This document shows, piece by piece, positions 53,000 to 61,592 of a stretch of 64,000 nt of DNA. Both the position numbers and the translations under genes were made by a program. The stretch is from assembly GCA_920105625.2 (NCBI GenBank), contig CAKKTE020000328.1, positions 2,852,001-2,916,000 on the forward strand, read 5' to 3'. The notes under the pieces are model-generated. The model did not search any database, had not been told where the DNA came from, and saw only the letters and a program-made list of their open reading frames with translations. Numbering within the stretch: position 1 is the first letter of the stretch; every line of letters begins with the position of its first letter. This DNA is from Clusia tigrina. Taxonomy: Eukaryota > Arthropoda > Insecta > Diptera > Clusiidae.

Positions 53000-54184
53000 G
53001 GACGTACCGTATAGAAGTTAGGGCCATTTGAAGTTATATCAGTGTTTGATTTGAGACTCAAGGGTAGCATAGCTTTGAGCGATAGCTTAAATTGACAAGA
53101 GGCTCGAGAACTTTATTGTTACAAAATTTCAAGATTTTATGACGCTCCAGTAAAAAGTTACAAGCATTTGTATGTTGCAAATTTTGATAGGTGTAGGACG
53201 TACCGTATAGAAGTTAGGGCCATTTGAAGTTTTATCAGTGTTTGATTTGGGACTCAAGGGTAGCATAGGTTTGAGCGATAACTCAAATTGACAAGAGGCA
53301 CGAATACTTTATTGTTACAAAATTTCAAGGTTTTATGACGCTCCAGTAAAAAGTTACAAGCATTTGTATGTTGCACACTTTGAGAGGTGTAGGACGTACC
53401 GTATAGAAGTTAGGGCAATTTGGAATTTTATCAGTGTTTGATTTGGGACTCAAGGGTAGCATAGCTTTGAGCGATAGCTTAAATTGACAAGAGGCTCGAG
53501 TACTTTATTGTTACAAAATTTCAAGGTTTTATGACGCTCCAGTAAAAAGTTACAAGCATTTGTATGTTGCAAATTTTGAGAGGTGTAGGACGTACCGTAT
53601 GGAAGTTAGGGGCATTTGAAGTTTTATCAGTGTTTGATTTGGGACACAAGGGTAGCATAGGTTTGAGCGATAACTTAAATTGACAAGAGGCTCGAGTACT
53701 TTATTGTTACATAATTTCAAGGTTTTATGACGCTCCAGTAAAAAGTTACAAGCATTTGTATGTTGCAAACTTTGATAGGTGTAGGACGTACCATATAGAA
53801 GTTAGGGCCATGTGAAGTTTAATCAGTGTTTGATTTGGGACTCAAGGGTAGCATAGCTTCGAGCGATATTTTAAATTGACAAGAGGCTCGAGTACTTTAT
53901 TGTTACAAAATTTCAAGGTTTTATGACGCTGCAGTAAAAAGTTACAAGCATTTGTATGTTGCAAACTTTGATAGGTGTAGGACGTACCGTATAAAAGTTA
54001 GGGCCATTTGAAGTTTTATCAGTGTTTGATTTGGGACTCAAGGGTAGCATAGCTTTGAGCGATAGCTTAAATTGACAAGAGGCTCGAGTACTTTATTGTT
54101 ACAAAATTTCAAGGTTTTATGATGCTCCAGTAAAAAGTTACAAGCATTTGTATGTTGCAAACTTTGATAGGTGTAGGACGTACC

Positions 54185-54549
54185 CAAGGTGAATTTACTT
54201 ACATGGTGGCTGCAAGGTGATTTTCGTACCTCCGGAATTGTCAAACATAAGCAATGTGCAATCATAATAAATGAAATTGAGAGGAATGGAGGAATACATA
54301 AGAGCTGCTTAAAGTGGCATAAAATTCATATAAAATATATAAATAGTCTCCTAATTTCTTCATAATGTACACACTTTACAAAAATAACAATTAAAAAACC
54401 CTTTTCACTCGAATCAAAACTTTATTTGCAATTATTTTCATATTTGTTTCGATCGCATTTTTCTATAATTTCAAATTTCACAACTACTGAGGGAAAGTTG
54501 GTTCAAACAAATTTGTTGTTGCAGCCACCATGTAAGTAAATTCACCTTG
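54185..54549 (+). mobile_element. MITE copy 39
   Basis: Closest relative of the interrupted copy: both have AATGTACACAC, ATTATTTTCATATTTG and TTTGTTGTTGCAG. It serves as the empty-site reference for the retrotransposon insertion. Confidence 0.87.
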
Positions 54550-55305
54550 GGATGTACCGTATAGAAGTTAGGGCCATTTGAAGTTTTATCAGTGTTTGAT
54601 TTGAGACTCAAGGGTAGCATAGCTTTGAGCGATAACTTAAATTGACAAGAGGCTCGAGTACTTTATTGTACATAATTTCAAGGTTTTATGACGCTCCAGT
54701 AAAAAGTTACAAGCATTTGTATGTTGCAAACTTTGATAGGTGTAAGACGTACCATATAGAAGTTAGGGCCATGTGAAGTTTTATCAGTGTTTGATTTGGG
54801 ACTCAAGGGTAGCATAGCTTTGAGCGATAGTTTAAATTGACAAGAGGCTCGAGTACTTTATTGTTACAAAATTTCAAGGTTTTATGACGCTGCAGTAAAA
54901 AGTTACAAGCATTTGTATGTTGCAAACTTTGATAGGTGTAGGACGTACCGTATAAAAGTTAGGGCCATTTGAAGTTTTATCAGTGTTTGATTTGGGACTC
55001 AAGGGTAGCATAGCTTTGAGCGATAGCTTAAATTGACAAGAGGCTCGAGTACTTTATTGTTACAAAATTTCAAGGTTTTATGATGCTCCAGTAAAAAGTT
55101 ACAAGCATTTGTATGTTGCAAACTTTGATAGGTGTAGGACGTACCCAAGGTGAATTTACTTACATGGTGGCTGCAAGGTGATTTTCGTACCTCCGGAATT
55201 GTCAAACATAAGCAATGTGCAATCATAATAAATGAAATTGAGAGGAATGGAGGAATACATAAGAGCTGCTTAAAGTGGCATAAAATTCATATAAAATATA
55301 TAAAT

Positions 55306-55310
55306 AGTCT
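55306..55310. repeat. Target site duplication, left (AGTCT)
   Basis: AGTCT precedes the 5' LTR and is repeated at 61388-61392 after the 3' LTR. The empty site in sister MITEs has AGTCT once (ATAAATAGTCTCC). Five bases is usual for BEL/Pao. Confidence 0.93.
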
Positions 55311-55570
55311 TGTCGCACTAAAAGCTCTGTCTTCGCCGTAAAATGTCTCGCCGAAGTACAAACTCGTCCGGTAATTTTTGAACGAACGAGTGAGTAGCAG
55401 ACGAGCAGCCGAGAAGGAAGCAGCAAATTCTAAACAACCAAGAAGCTGGCACTGAAATTTAAACCAACCACACCACAAATATAATTGAAATGTGAATTAA
55501 TAATTTTTAATCTTGTTATAATTACAAATATAATTACAAAAGTTTTAGAATAATTACAAATATAATTACA
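55311..55570 (+). repeat. 5' LTR of the BEL/Pao element
   Basis: Starts TGTCGCAC and ends AATTACA (canonical TG...CA). Against the 3' LTR it has GCCGAAG for GCCAAAG and lacks an ACAAA insertion after CTTGTTA. Its last 52 bp run into a 32/31-bp tandem repeat that crosses the LTR end. Confidence 0.93.
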
Positions 55571-55581
55571 AAGTTTTAGAA
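55519..55581 (+). repeat. 32/31-bp direct repeat across the LTR/leader boundary
   Basis: Two copies of TAATTACAAATATAATTAC followed by AAAGTTTTAGAA (55519-55550) or AAGTTTTAGAA (55551-55581). The LTR ends at 55570 inside the second copy, so the first 11 bases of the leader are nearly repeated within the LTR. Confidence 0.88.
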
Positions 55582-56033
55582 TTTGCTTTCTTCCGCTGCC
55601 ACCACAGCATTTTCACCGCCATTGTGATAATTATTAGGAATTATATACTCCGTGCAGTCACCGCCGTACTGCTTCAGGTAATTATACTTACAGGATCAAA
55701 GAAGAAATCACCTAGATCGCTAGACTTGAATAGCCACCGCCGAGCTGTTTCAAGATTTGTTTGCATCGTCAAAGCCATCGCAAAACAAATACTGCCGTAC
55801 TTCGCCTTCGGAGCGCTAGTGCTTCCGAGAGCATTTTGTGACGTCATCAACAAGGGTTGATAATTTGCAACAGCCATTTCTTCAAAACTACGAACAACAT
55901 TACCGACATCTGTTAATTTCAAAATTAATCGATTCTACCAGAACAAACTGCTGCAAATAATTTTCGATCGGTATTGCAGTGCCGAACCAAGTAGCTGTTG
56001 AAATTGAACAGACCTTATATAAAAGAAAAATAA
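55571..56033 (+). other. BEL/Pao 5' leader (untranslated, packaging region expected)
   Basis: 463 bp between the 5' LTR and the gag start. A primer-binding site complementary to a tRNA 3' end should start TGG within a few bases of the LTR; none is seen in the first 50 bases. Short open frames here match nothing recognised. Confidence 0.7.
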
Positions 56034-57683
56034 ATGTTGACTCGAACGAAATCAAAAAAATTAGAATCAGCAAAAGTAGACGACAGAGAGGAAAGCTCGG
56101 ATTCATTGGACATCAGAGTAATAGAAATGGCCAACGAGGGAACACAGGGCCAAGCGCAGCCGCAAGCAGTTGTAACTAGTGAACAACTGGCGCAGCTTCT
56201 CAGCAGTGTAAATATACTGCGCGAATCTGTTGACGAACTACGTAAAGAGACGCATCGTGGCCAAATAGAGATTCAACAACTTCGCACTCGAGTGGATAGG
56301 GGTGCATCCGTTGTTGGGGGTAATGAATCCTCCTTTCATGAAAGTGTGCAATCACCGCTGCCACAAACGTCGACGCAGCAACCACAGCAGATGCCGCAAT
56401 CGCAGCCACCAAGTACATCGACGCCGTATAATGGTGTCATGACTTTTATCGATAGCCCCGGCGGTAAGTTATATCCACTGCCATCTTTCGATGGAAACCC
56501 TGAAGATTGGCCCCTGTTTTTAGCCAACTTCAGAGACACGACCAATGAATTTGGTTATAATAATCGCCAGAACCTTATGCGTTTGCATAAGGCACTTCAA
56601 GGGAATGCGAAGCGCGCTGTGACGTCACTACTCATATATCCTGACGACGTGACCAAAGTCATGCAGGAGTTAGAGTTCAATTTTGGACGCTCTGACTTAT
56701 TGATCCGCTCGCAGCTGCAAAAGGTGCAGCAGTTCCCACCGATTTATGAGAATCGACTTGAGCAAGTGTTGGAATTCTCAAACCGCGTCCGAAATATTGT
56801 CGCCTTTTTTAAGTCAGCAAAATGCGATCACCATTTGGCCAACCCTACTCTTCTTGAGCAGCTTATTGGAAAGCTTCCGCCCACCAAGCAATATGAATGG
56901 AGTCGACACGCCTCCAATATAACGCCTTATGCCACCGTTGAAGCCTTTGCCGACTGGGTTAGTGAACTCGCAAAGGTACTGAGCTTGATGCCAGCCATAG
57001 CTAGTACAGCTTTGCGCCAACATCAACCCCCGCAGCCGCACCAAGGGGTGCAACAAGGTAACCTTCAGAACCGTCAGACCATATCACGAGGTGCTATTCC
57101 ACGTCGCGTTTTGCATAGCACCGAACCTCAAGTGGAACAGCAACAACTCAGTTGTGTGCAATGCAATTTGAGCCACAAACTGAGCGCATGTCGTCAATTT
57201 AAGGCGCTTAATACAAATGACAAATGGACTTTGGTAAAGCGTCACCGCCTTTGTTTTGCCTGCTTGCATAGAGGGCATAACGTGCTGAGTTGCCAGGCAA
57301 GGCATGCATGTGGTATAAATGGATGCACCCGTATGCATCACAACTTACTGCACCAGACAACTAAGCCGCTAGCAGAGCTGAAACCAGAGGATGTCGAGCA
57401 TGTGCTTAACTGCCGTCAACACCAGCAGTCAAGCTTATTTAAGATACTACCCGTGGTGCTGTTTGGTCCACGTGGCAGCATACCTGTATTTGCGATGTTT
57501 GATGAAGGTTCTTCGGTCTCACTTCTTGAAGAGACCATCGCAAATCAACTTGGTCTCAAAGGCCCTACTGCACAGCTGACGCTTCAGTGGTATGGAGAGA
57601 AGCAAACCACGGAGCCATCGAAAAAAGTAAGCTTGAACCCAGGAGTACCCACTCAGAAACGTACGCACCGTGAAGCAGCTTAA
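56034..57683 (+). CDS. Gag and protease part of BEL/Pao polyprotein
   Basis: 549 codons. From residue ~146 (LYPLPSFDGNPEDW) comes the conserved Gag core found in BEL/Pao proteins (DUF1759-like), which builds the particle. Residues ~374-441 hold a Cys/His-rich zinc-knuckle stretch beginning CVQCNLSHKLSAC and including LCFACLHRGHNVLSC, expected to bind RNA. Residues 490-494 are DEGSS, the active-site motif of the retroviral-type aspartic protease in this group. The start chosen is the first in-frame ATG and gives MLTRTKSKK. Glutamine- and proline-rich sequence lies at ~115-130. After about residue 530 the frame leaves the family-like sequence: the last ~17 residues are frameshift product. Downstream polyprotein continues in another frame from before 57670. 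Confidence 0.88.
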   Translation: MLTRTKSKKLESAKVDDREESSDSLDIRVIEMANEGTQGQAQPQAVVTSEQLAQLLSSVNILRESVDELRKETHRGQIEIQQLRTRVDRGASVVGGNESSFHESVQSPLPQTSTQQPQQMPQSQPPSTSTPYNGVMTFIDSPGGKLYPLPSFDGNPEDWPLFLANFRDTTNEFGYNNRQNLMRLHKALQGNAKRAVTSLLIYPDDVTKVMQELEFNFGRSDLLIRSQLQKVQQFPPIYENRLEQVLEFSNRVRNIVAFFKSAKCDHHLANPTLLEQLIGKLPPTKQYEWSRHASNITPYATVEAFADWVSELAKVLSLMPAIASTALRQHQPPQPHQGVQQGNLQNRQTISRGAIPRRVLHSTEPQVEQQQLSCVQCNLSHKLSACRQFKALNTNDKWTLVKRHRLCFACLHRGHNVLSCQARHACGINGCTRMHHNLLHQTTKPLAELKPEDVEHVLNCRQHQQSSLFKILPVVLFGPRGSIPVFAMFDEGSSVSLLEETIANQLGLKGPTAQLTLQWYGEKQTTEPSKKVSLNPGVPTQKRTHREAA

Positions 57684-57685
57684 CT
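57600..57685 (+). other. Frameshift between protease and RT regions
   Basis: The family-like reading passes from the frame of 56034 to the frame of 57670 within this stretch. The downstream frame already reads VRTVKQLNLP, a conserved linker, before its first ATG at 57670, so that ATG is not a true start. Spacing to the upstream conserved part looks short, suggesting a small deletion rather than a programmed shift. Confidence 0.75.
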
Positions 57686-59184
57686 TACCAATGCAGACAT
57701 TCATCAAGCAACAGCATGGGCACTTCACAGATGTGCCAATCGCCAGCTACCAAGCCGCCAAGCCAGTCCTGCTGCTGGGATTGGATAATAGTTTTTTAGG
57801 CATATCAGAGAAAACTGTCGCCGCCGGTCCAGATCAACCTATCGCTGCGGCAACTATGTTGGGTTGGGTGGCATATGGGCCACTTCACTCAAGCACCACC
57901 TCAATGTCAAGGGTTTTGCACGTCAAAGAAGCATCTACTTTAACACAACTGAACAGATTAGTCGAAGAGTACTTTTCTGTAGAAAGTTTTGGAGTCCGCA
58001 GCACCAGCACAGTCCTGGAGTCAGATGAGAACGCCAGAGCAAGAAAAATATTGATTGAGACCACACAAAACATCGGCCAACACTATGAAGTTGGTCTATT
58101 ATGGCGCAACGATGCCACTAAGCTGCCGCAGAGCTATGTTATGGCCAAGCAGCGCCTGTTAAATATTGAGGGGAAGATGTCCCGGGATGCCGCATTTGCA
58201 GCCAGATATAAAACGGAAGTCGCCAAATACATTGACAAGGGGGACGCCAAATTGTTGTCACCAGAGGCTGCTGAGAGACATAGTTCTACAACCTGGTACC
58301 TTCCTCACTTTGGTGTAGTGAACCCGCATAAGCCGGATAAGCTTCGTAGCGTCTTTGATGCTGCAGCTGCTATTTCTAACGTATCGCTCAACTCAGTATT
58401 ATTAAAGGGTCCTGAGCATGCGCAGCCACTTTTGGCCATCATGCACAAATTTCGACAAGGAGGTATTGCTGTTGCAGGAGATATTCAAGAAATGTTCTCA
58501 CAAGTCCGCATACGAGCTGAAGACCAGGACTCACAGCGCTTTCTTTGGAGAGACGGAAATTCAGCCGAGCCAATCCGTGTCTACTCAATGATGTCGATGA
58601 TCTTCGGAGCGATTTGTTCGCCGTGTTGTGCAGAATACATAAAAAACGTGAACGCAGCACAGTTTTTGCCTCACATGCCAGGTGGCGCAAAAGCTATCAT
58701 TGACAACACCTATGTGGATGACCTGGTCATAAGTTTTGATGACGTACAGGAGGCCGAGAAGGTAATGTTTGAGGCCCGGAAGATAAACGCTGCCGCAGGA
58801 TTCACGCTCAGGAATTTCGTATCAAACTGCAAGAAGCTGCAGGTCAAACTGAATGGTAGCCAAGTCAAGCAACAAGAAGTTGTCAACACTGAACTGCAGC
58901 CAACAACAGAGAAGGTGCTGGGTATGTTTTGGAACTCTGGAGTCGACAGGTTTGAATTCCACTTTAAGTTCCATAGAATTCCACGCCAGGTGCTGGAGTA
59001 CAGGAGAACACCGACTAAGAGAGAGTTGCTGGGAATCGTTATGGCTATTTACGACCCCTTTGGCCTCCTAGCCAACATCACTATTTTCGCCAAGCTACTT
59101 CTGCAGTCGCTGTGGAAGCGGAAAATCCAGTGGGATGAGCAGCTGCCATCAGATTTGGAGAAACAGTGGTTTTTCAGGGCGTAA
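57670..59184 (+). pseudogene. Reverse transcriptase part of broken BEL/Pao polyprotein
   Basis: 504 codons from an internal ATG. Residues 1-75 are the end of the protease/linker region (VLLLGLDN, LGWVAYGP). RT follows: WYLPHFGVVNP at ~210, the first catalytic aspartate at 271 (AGDIQEMF), and the YVDD box at 348-351, so the polymerase aspartates are all present. The C-terminal part (TKRELLGIVMAIYDPFG) leads toward RNase H. The reading stops at 59184 just after KQWFF, where relatives continue without a break. RT copies the element RNA into DNA in cytoplasmic particles. Here it could be made only by ribosomal frameshifting or supplied by another copy. Confidence 0.87.
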
Positions 59185-59190
59185 AAAACT
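59160..59190 (+). other. Frameshift between RT and RNase H regions
   Basis: The upstream frame ends WFFRA-stop; the overlapping frame gives GVKNFSVPRYL, the conserved start of the next domain. A few residues normally between them appear to be missing, so a small out-of-frame deletion is likely. Confidence 0.75.
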
Positions 59191-61133
59191 TTTCAGTCCC
59201 GCGTTACTTGTCGTATTTGTTGCCGAATGCCGATGATATACAGCTGCACATATTCGTTGATGCTAGTGAAAGTGCATTTACAGCAGTCGCCTTTTTGCGT
59301 GTTTGCAAAGCAAACGAGGTAGAAGTCGCATTCGTTGCTGCCAAAACGAGATGTGCACCTGCAAAGGGTATGACCGTACCACGCCTGGAATTGCAAGCGG
59401 CCGTACTAGGAAGCCGACTGAAGACTTCGATTGAAGACTCTCATGATTTCAAGATCAACGCTACGACATTTTGGAGCGATTCCAAGACAATTCTGCTTTG
59501 GCTTCGTTCCACAACCCGTAAGTATAAGCAATTCGTTGCCTACCGTATTGCTGAGATACTTGCCACTTCCACGCCGATGCAATGGCGCTGGATACCAACA
59601 TCGATGAACGTCGCCGACGATGCAACTAGAGCCAAGTTGCCACAGTATATAGAGCAAGACAGCCGTTGGGTATTGGGTCCAGATTTCTTGTGCCAAGAAG
59701 AAATACACTGGCCTCGAGAAGCTGGGATGCTTCTCTCAGAGCACTGTGTATCTGAAGAAGCTGTTAATCAGGTGTTACACATAATAAACACAGACAATAT
59801 TCTTGATAGTTTGATCAAGTTTTCATCCTACATGAAGACGTTGAGGGTGACAGCATGGATATTTCGGTTCATTTGCAACGCCAAATCTAGATCCCGTCAG
59901 TTTGGAGAGCTCACAGCAGCTGAAGTTTCTGATGCTGAAAAATTTGTATGCTGTCGCGTACAATACGAGTCATTTGCAGATGAAATGTCAGCCCTACGCG
60001 CAAGTACAGGAATTTCAAAGACCAGTGCCATATTTAAGCTCACGCCGATGCTGTATCCTGAAGGTCTGCTAAGAGTCAACGGAAGAATCGACGCCGCTAA
60101 TTACATTCCTGAATCAGCCCGACGCCCGATAATATTACCGCAGAAACATCGCGTGTCGCAGCTGATAATGAAGCATTACCACCAAAAGAGACATCACCAG
60201 AACGACTGCCTAACAATAAATGAAATGCGGCAAAAGTTCTGGGTGCCTCATGCTCGCACATTATTAAAAAGTATCAAGAGGGATTGTGTCATTTGTATTA
60301 CCACTCGGGCCCTACATTTGGAGGTGGCAGAAGATCTGTCCACCGATGCATTTTTAATTTGTTTCAGGAATTTTGTGAACCGTCGCGGTGTGCCGATTAG
60401 AATTCGTAGCGACAATGGCACTAACTTTATAGGTGCGCAAAAGGAGTTTCGCCAGGAGAACCGCTTATTTGACGTAGATCGGGTTCGACGGGCAATGTCA
60501 AAGGAAAACATAGAGTGGATTTTTAATTGCCCAGCCAATCCTAGCGCTGGAGGTTGTTGGGAGCGGCTTGTCCAATGCGTGAAACGCCTGCTACAGAGAA
60601 CCCTGAAGGATGAGGCACCACGCTTGGAGACCTTCCGCAGCGCACTGATTGAGGCGGAAAATATAATAAACAGCCGTCCACTTACAGAACTTCCTATAAC
60701 CCATGAAGAAGAGGAACCACTTACTCCGAACCACTTCTTGAGTGGCTGCCTCAATTCCACTCAAACACCTGCACCGGAAGATGAGAAAATCTGTCTGCGC
60801 AAACAATGGAGAATTGCGCAGAACCTGAAGGATCGTCTGTGGAAAAGGTGGATTGTGGAGTACTTGCCACAACTTTTGCATCGACAAAAATGGAGGAGTA
60901 CAGCCTCACCACTAAGAGTAGACCAACTGGTTGTTGTATGCGATCCTGTCTTACCTAGAAGCCAATGGGTCAAAGGGCGAATAATTGAAGTCTTCACTGC
61001 CAAACACGGCCAAGTCCGGAGTGCCGCGGTACGCACCAGCCGCGGTATTATCCGTCGACCTGCATCTAAGCTAGCCGCTTTAAGTTTCGTGGATCCCAGT
61101 ATGAATCCACCGGGAGGTGGGATGTCGCACTAA
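59166..61133 (+). pseudogene. RNase H and deleted integrase of BEL/Pao polyprotein
   Basis: 655 codons; the ATG at 59166 is internal to the ancestral frame. RNase H: D32 (HIFVDAS), E75 (LELQAA), D105 (FWSDSK) and D151 match the usual acidic residues. Integrase: the zinc-binding histidines lie around 337-344 (KHYHQKRHHQN) with C374 and C377 (CVIC). Relatives then have a stretch of some tens of residues including the first catalytic aspartate. Here CVIC runs straight into ITTRALHLEV. The second aspartate (D416, RSDNGTNF) and the glutamate (E466, GGCWERL) remain. The C-terminal region (DQLVVVCDP...GRIIEVF) resembles the DUF5641 tail. The reading crosses the polypurine tract and stops 11 bases into the 3' LTR. 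Strand transfer activity should be lost. Confidence 0.87.
61111..61122 (+). promoter_or_regulatory. Polypurine tract for plus-strand priming
   Basis: CGGGAGGTGGGA lies directly before the TGTCGC start of the 3' LTR, where the RNase H-resistant primer for plus-strand synthesis is expected. It is also translated, as part of PPGGG. Confidence 0.82.
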
Positions 61134-61387
61134 AAGCTCTGTCTTCGCCGTAAAATGTCTCGCCAAAGTACAAACTCGTCCGGTAATTTTTGAACGAACG
61201 AGTGAGTAGCAGACGAGCAGCCGAGAAGGAAGCAGCAAATTCTAAACAACCAAGAAGCTGGCACTGAAATTTAAACCAACCACACCACAAATATAATTGA
61301 AATGTGAATTAATAATTTTTAATCTTGTTAACAAATAATTACAAATATAATTACAAAAGTTTTAGAATAATTACAAATATAATTACA
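61123..61387 (+). repeat. 3' LTR of the BEL/Pao element
   Basis: 265 bp, TGTCGC...AATTACA, then AGTCT. It includes the stop codon of the pol frame at 61131-61133. The extra ACAAA after CTTGTTA explains the 5-bp length difference from the 5' LTR. Confidence 0.93.
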
Positions 61388-61392
61388 AGTCT
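61388..61392. repeat. Target site duplication, right (AGTCT)
   Basis: Matches 55306-55310 and is followed by CCTAATTTCTTC, the continuation of the interrupted MITE. Confidence 0.93.
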
Positions 61393-61592
61393 CCTAATTT
61401 CTTCATAATGTACACACTTTACAAAAATAACAATTAAAAAACCCTTTTCACTCGAATCAAAACATTATTTGCAATTATTTTCATATTTGTTTCGATCGCA
61501 TTTTTCTATAATTTCAAATTTCACAACTACTGAGGGAAAGTTGGTTCAAACAAATTTGTTGTTGCAGCCACCATGTAAGTAAATTCACCTTG

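Larger units (their letters stand above)
47073..55145. repeat. Satellite region with 1-8 monomers per MITE
   Basis: Blocks hold 8, 1, 4, 4 (one shortened by 57 bp), 4, 6 and 3 monomer equivalents. Nothing other than satellite and MITEs is seen. Confidence 0.9.
53701..55310. repeat. 961-bp tandem duplication, second copy cut by the retrotransposon
   Basis: Unit ~53701-54660 recurs from ~54661 with offset 961 bp, including CCATATAGAAG, GCCATGTGAAG, ACGCTGCAG, GATGCTCCAG and one MITE each. The second MITE is split by the BEL/Pao insertion and continues at 61393. The insertion is therefore younger than this duplication. Confidence 0.82.
55311..61387 (+). mobile_element. BEL/Pao LTR retrotransposon, full-length but defective
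   Basis: 6077 bp from TGTCGC to AATTACA, with LTRs of 260 and 265 bp, a 5-bp target duplication, a polypurine tract before the 3' LTR, and gag, protease, RT, RNase H and integrase coding regions in BEL/Pao order. There is no env frame. Known relatives encode one long gag-pol polyprotein. Here the frame shifts near 57620-57683 and near 59166-59184, and integrase has an internal deletion. The LTRs differ by only one substitution and one 5-bp indel. The element is therefore a recent arrival, probably mobilised by proteins from intact relatives. Confidence 0.93.
55146..61592 (+). mobile_element. MITE copy 40, split by the BEL/Pao insertion
   Basis: The left 165 bp (55146-55310) and right 200 bp (61393-61592) add up to the normal 365 bp once the retrotransposon and one AGTCT are removed. 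The split lies just after TATATAAATAGTCT in the AT-rich interior. Confidence 0.93.

Noticed and set aside
1..55310. Regularly spaced repeats resembling a CRISPR array
   Set aside because: The repeat unit is 196 bp with no unique spacers or cas genes; the DNA is eukaryotic satellite.
9120..55341. Plus-strand open frames of 61-88 codons such as MFDLGLKGSIALSD, MKDVPKVNLLTWW and MYVANFERCR
   Set aside because: They are readings of the satellite monomer or the MITE junction, overlap the minus-strand frames, and show no domain or start context.
55624..55860. 78-codon open frame in the retrotransposon leader
   Set aside because: No recognisable domain, low-complexity start, lies in the expected untranslated leader.
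56014..56026. TATATAAAAG as a promoter for gag
   Set aside because: It lies about 15-20 bp before the gag ATG, too close to act as its TATA box; BEL/Pao transcription starts in the LTR.
57670..57683. Programmed ribosomal frameshift between the gag-protease and RT frames
   Set aside because: BEL/Pao elements normally use one continuous frame, the conserved linker is already in the downstream frame before the overlap, and no slippery heptamer with a following structure is evident. A mutation is simpler.
60248..60760. 170-codon minus-strand open frame opposite integrase
   Set aside because: Antisense shadow of the conserved pol frame; no family resemblance.
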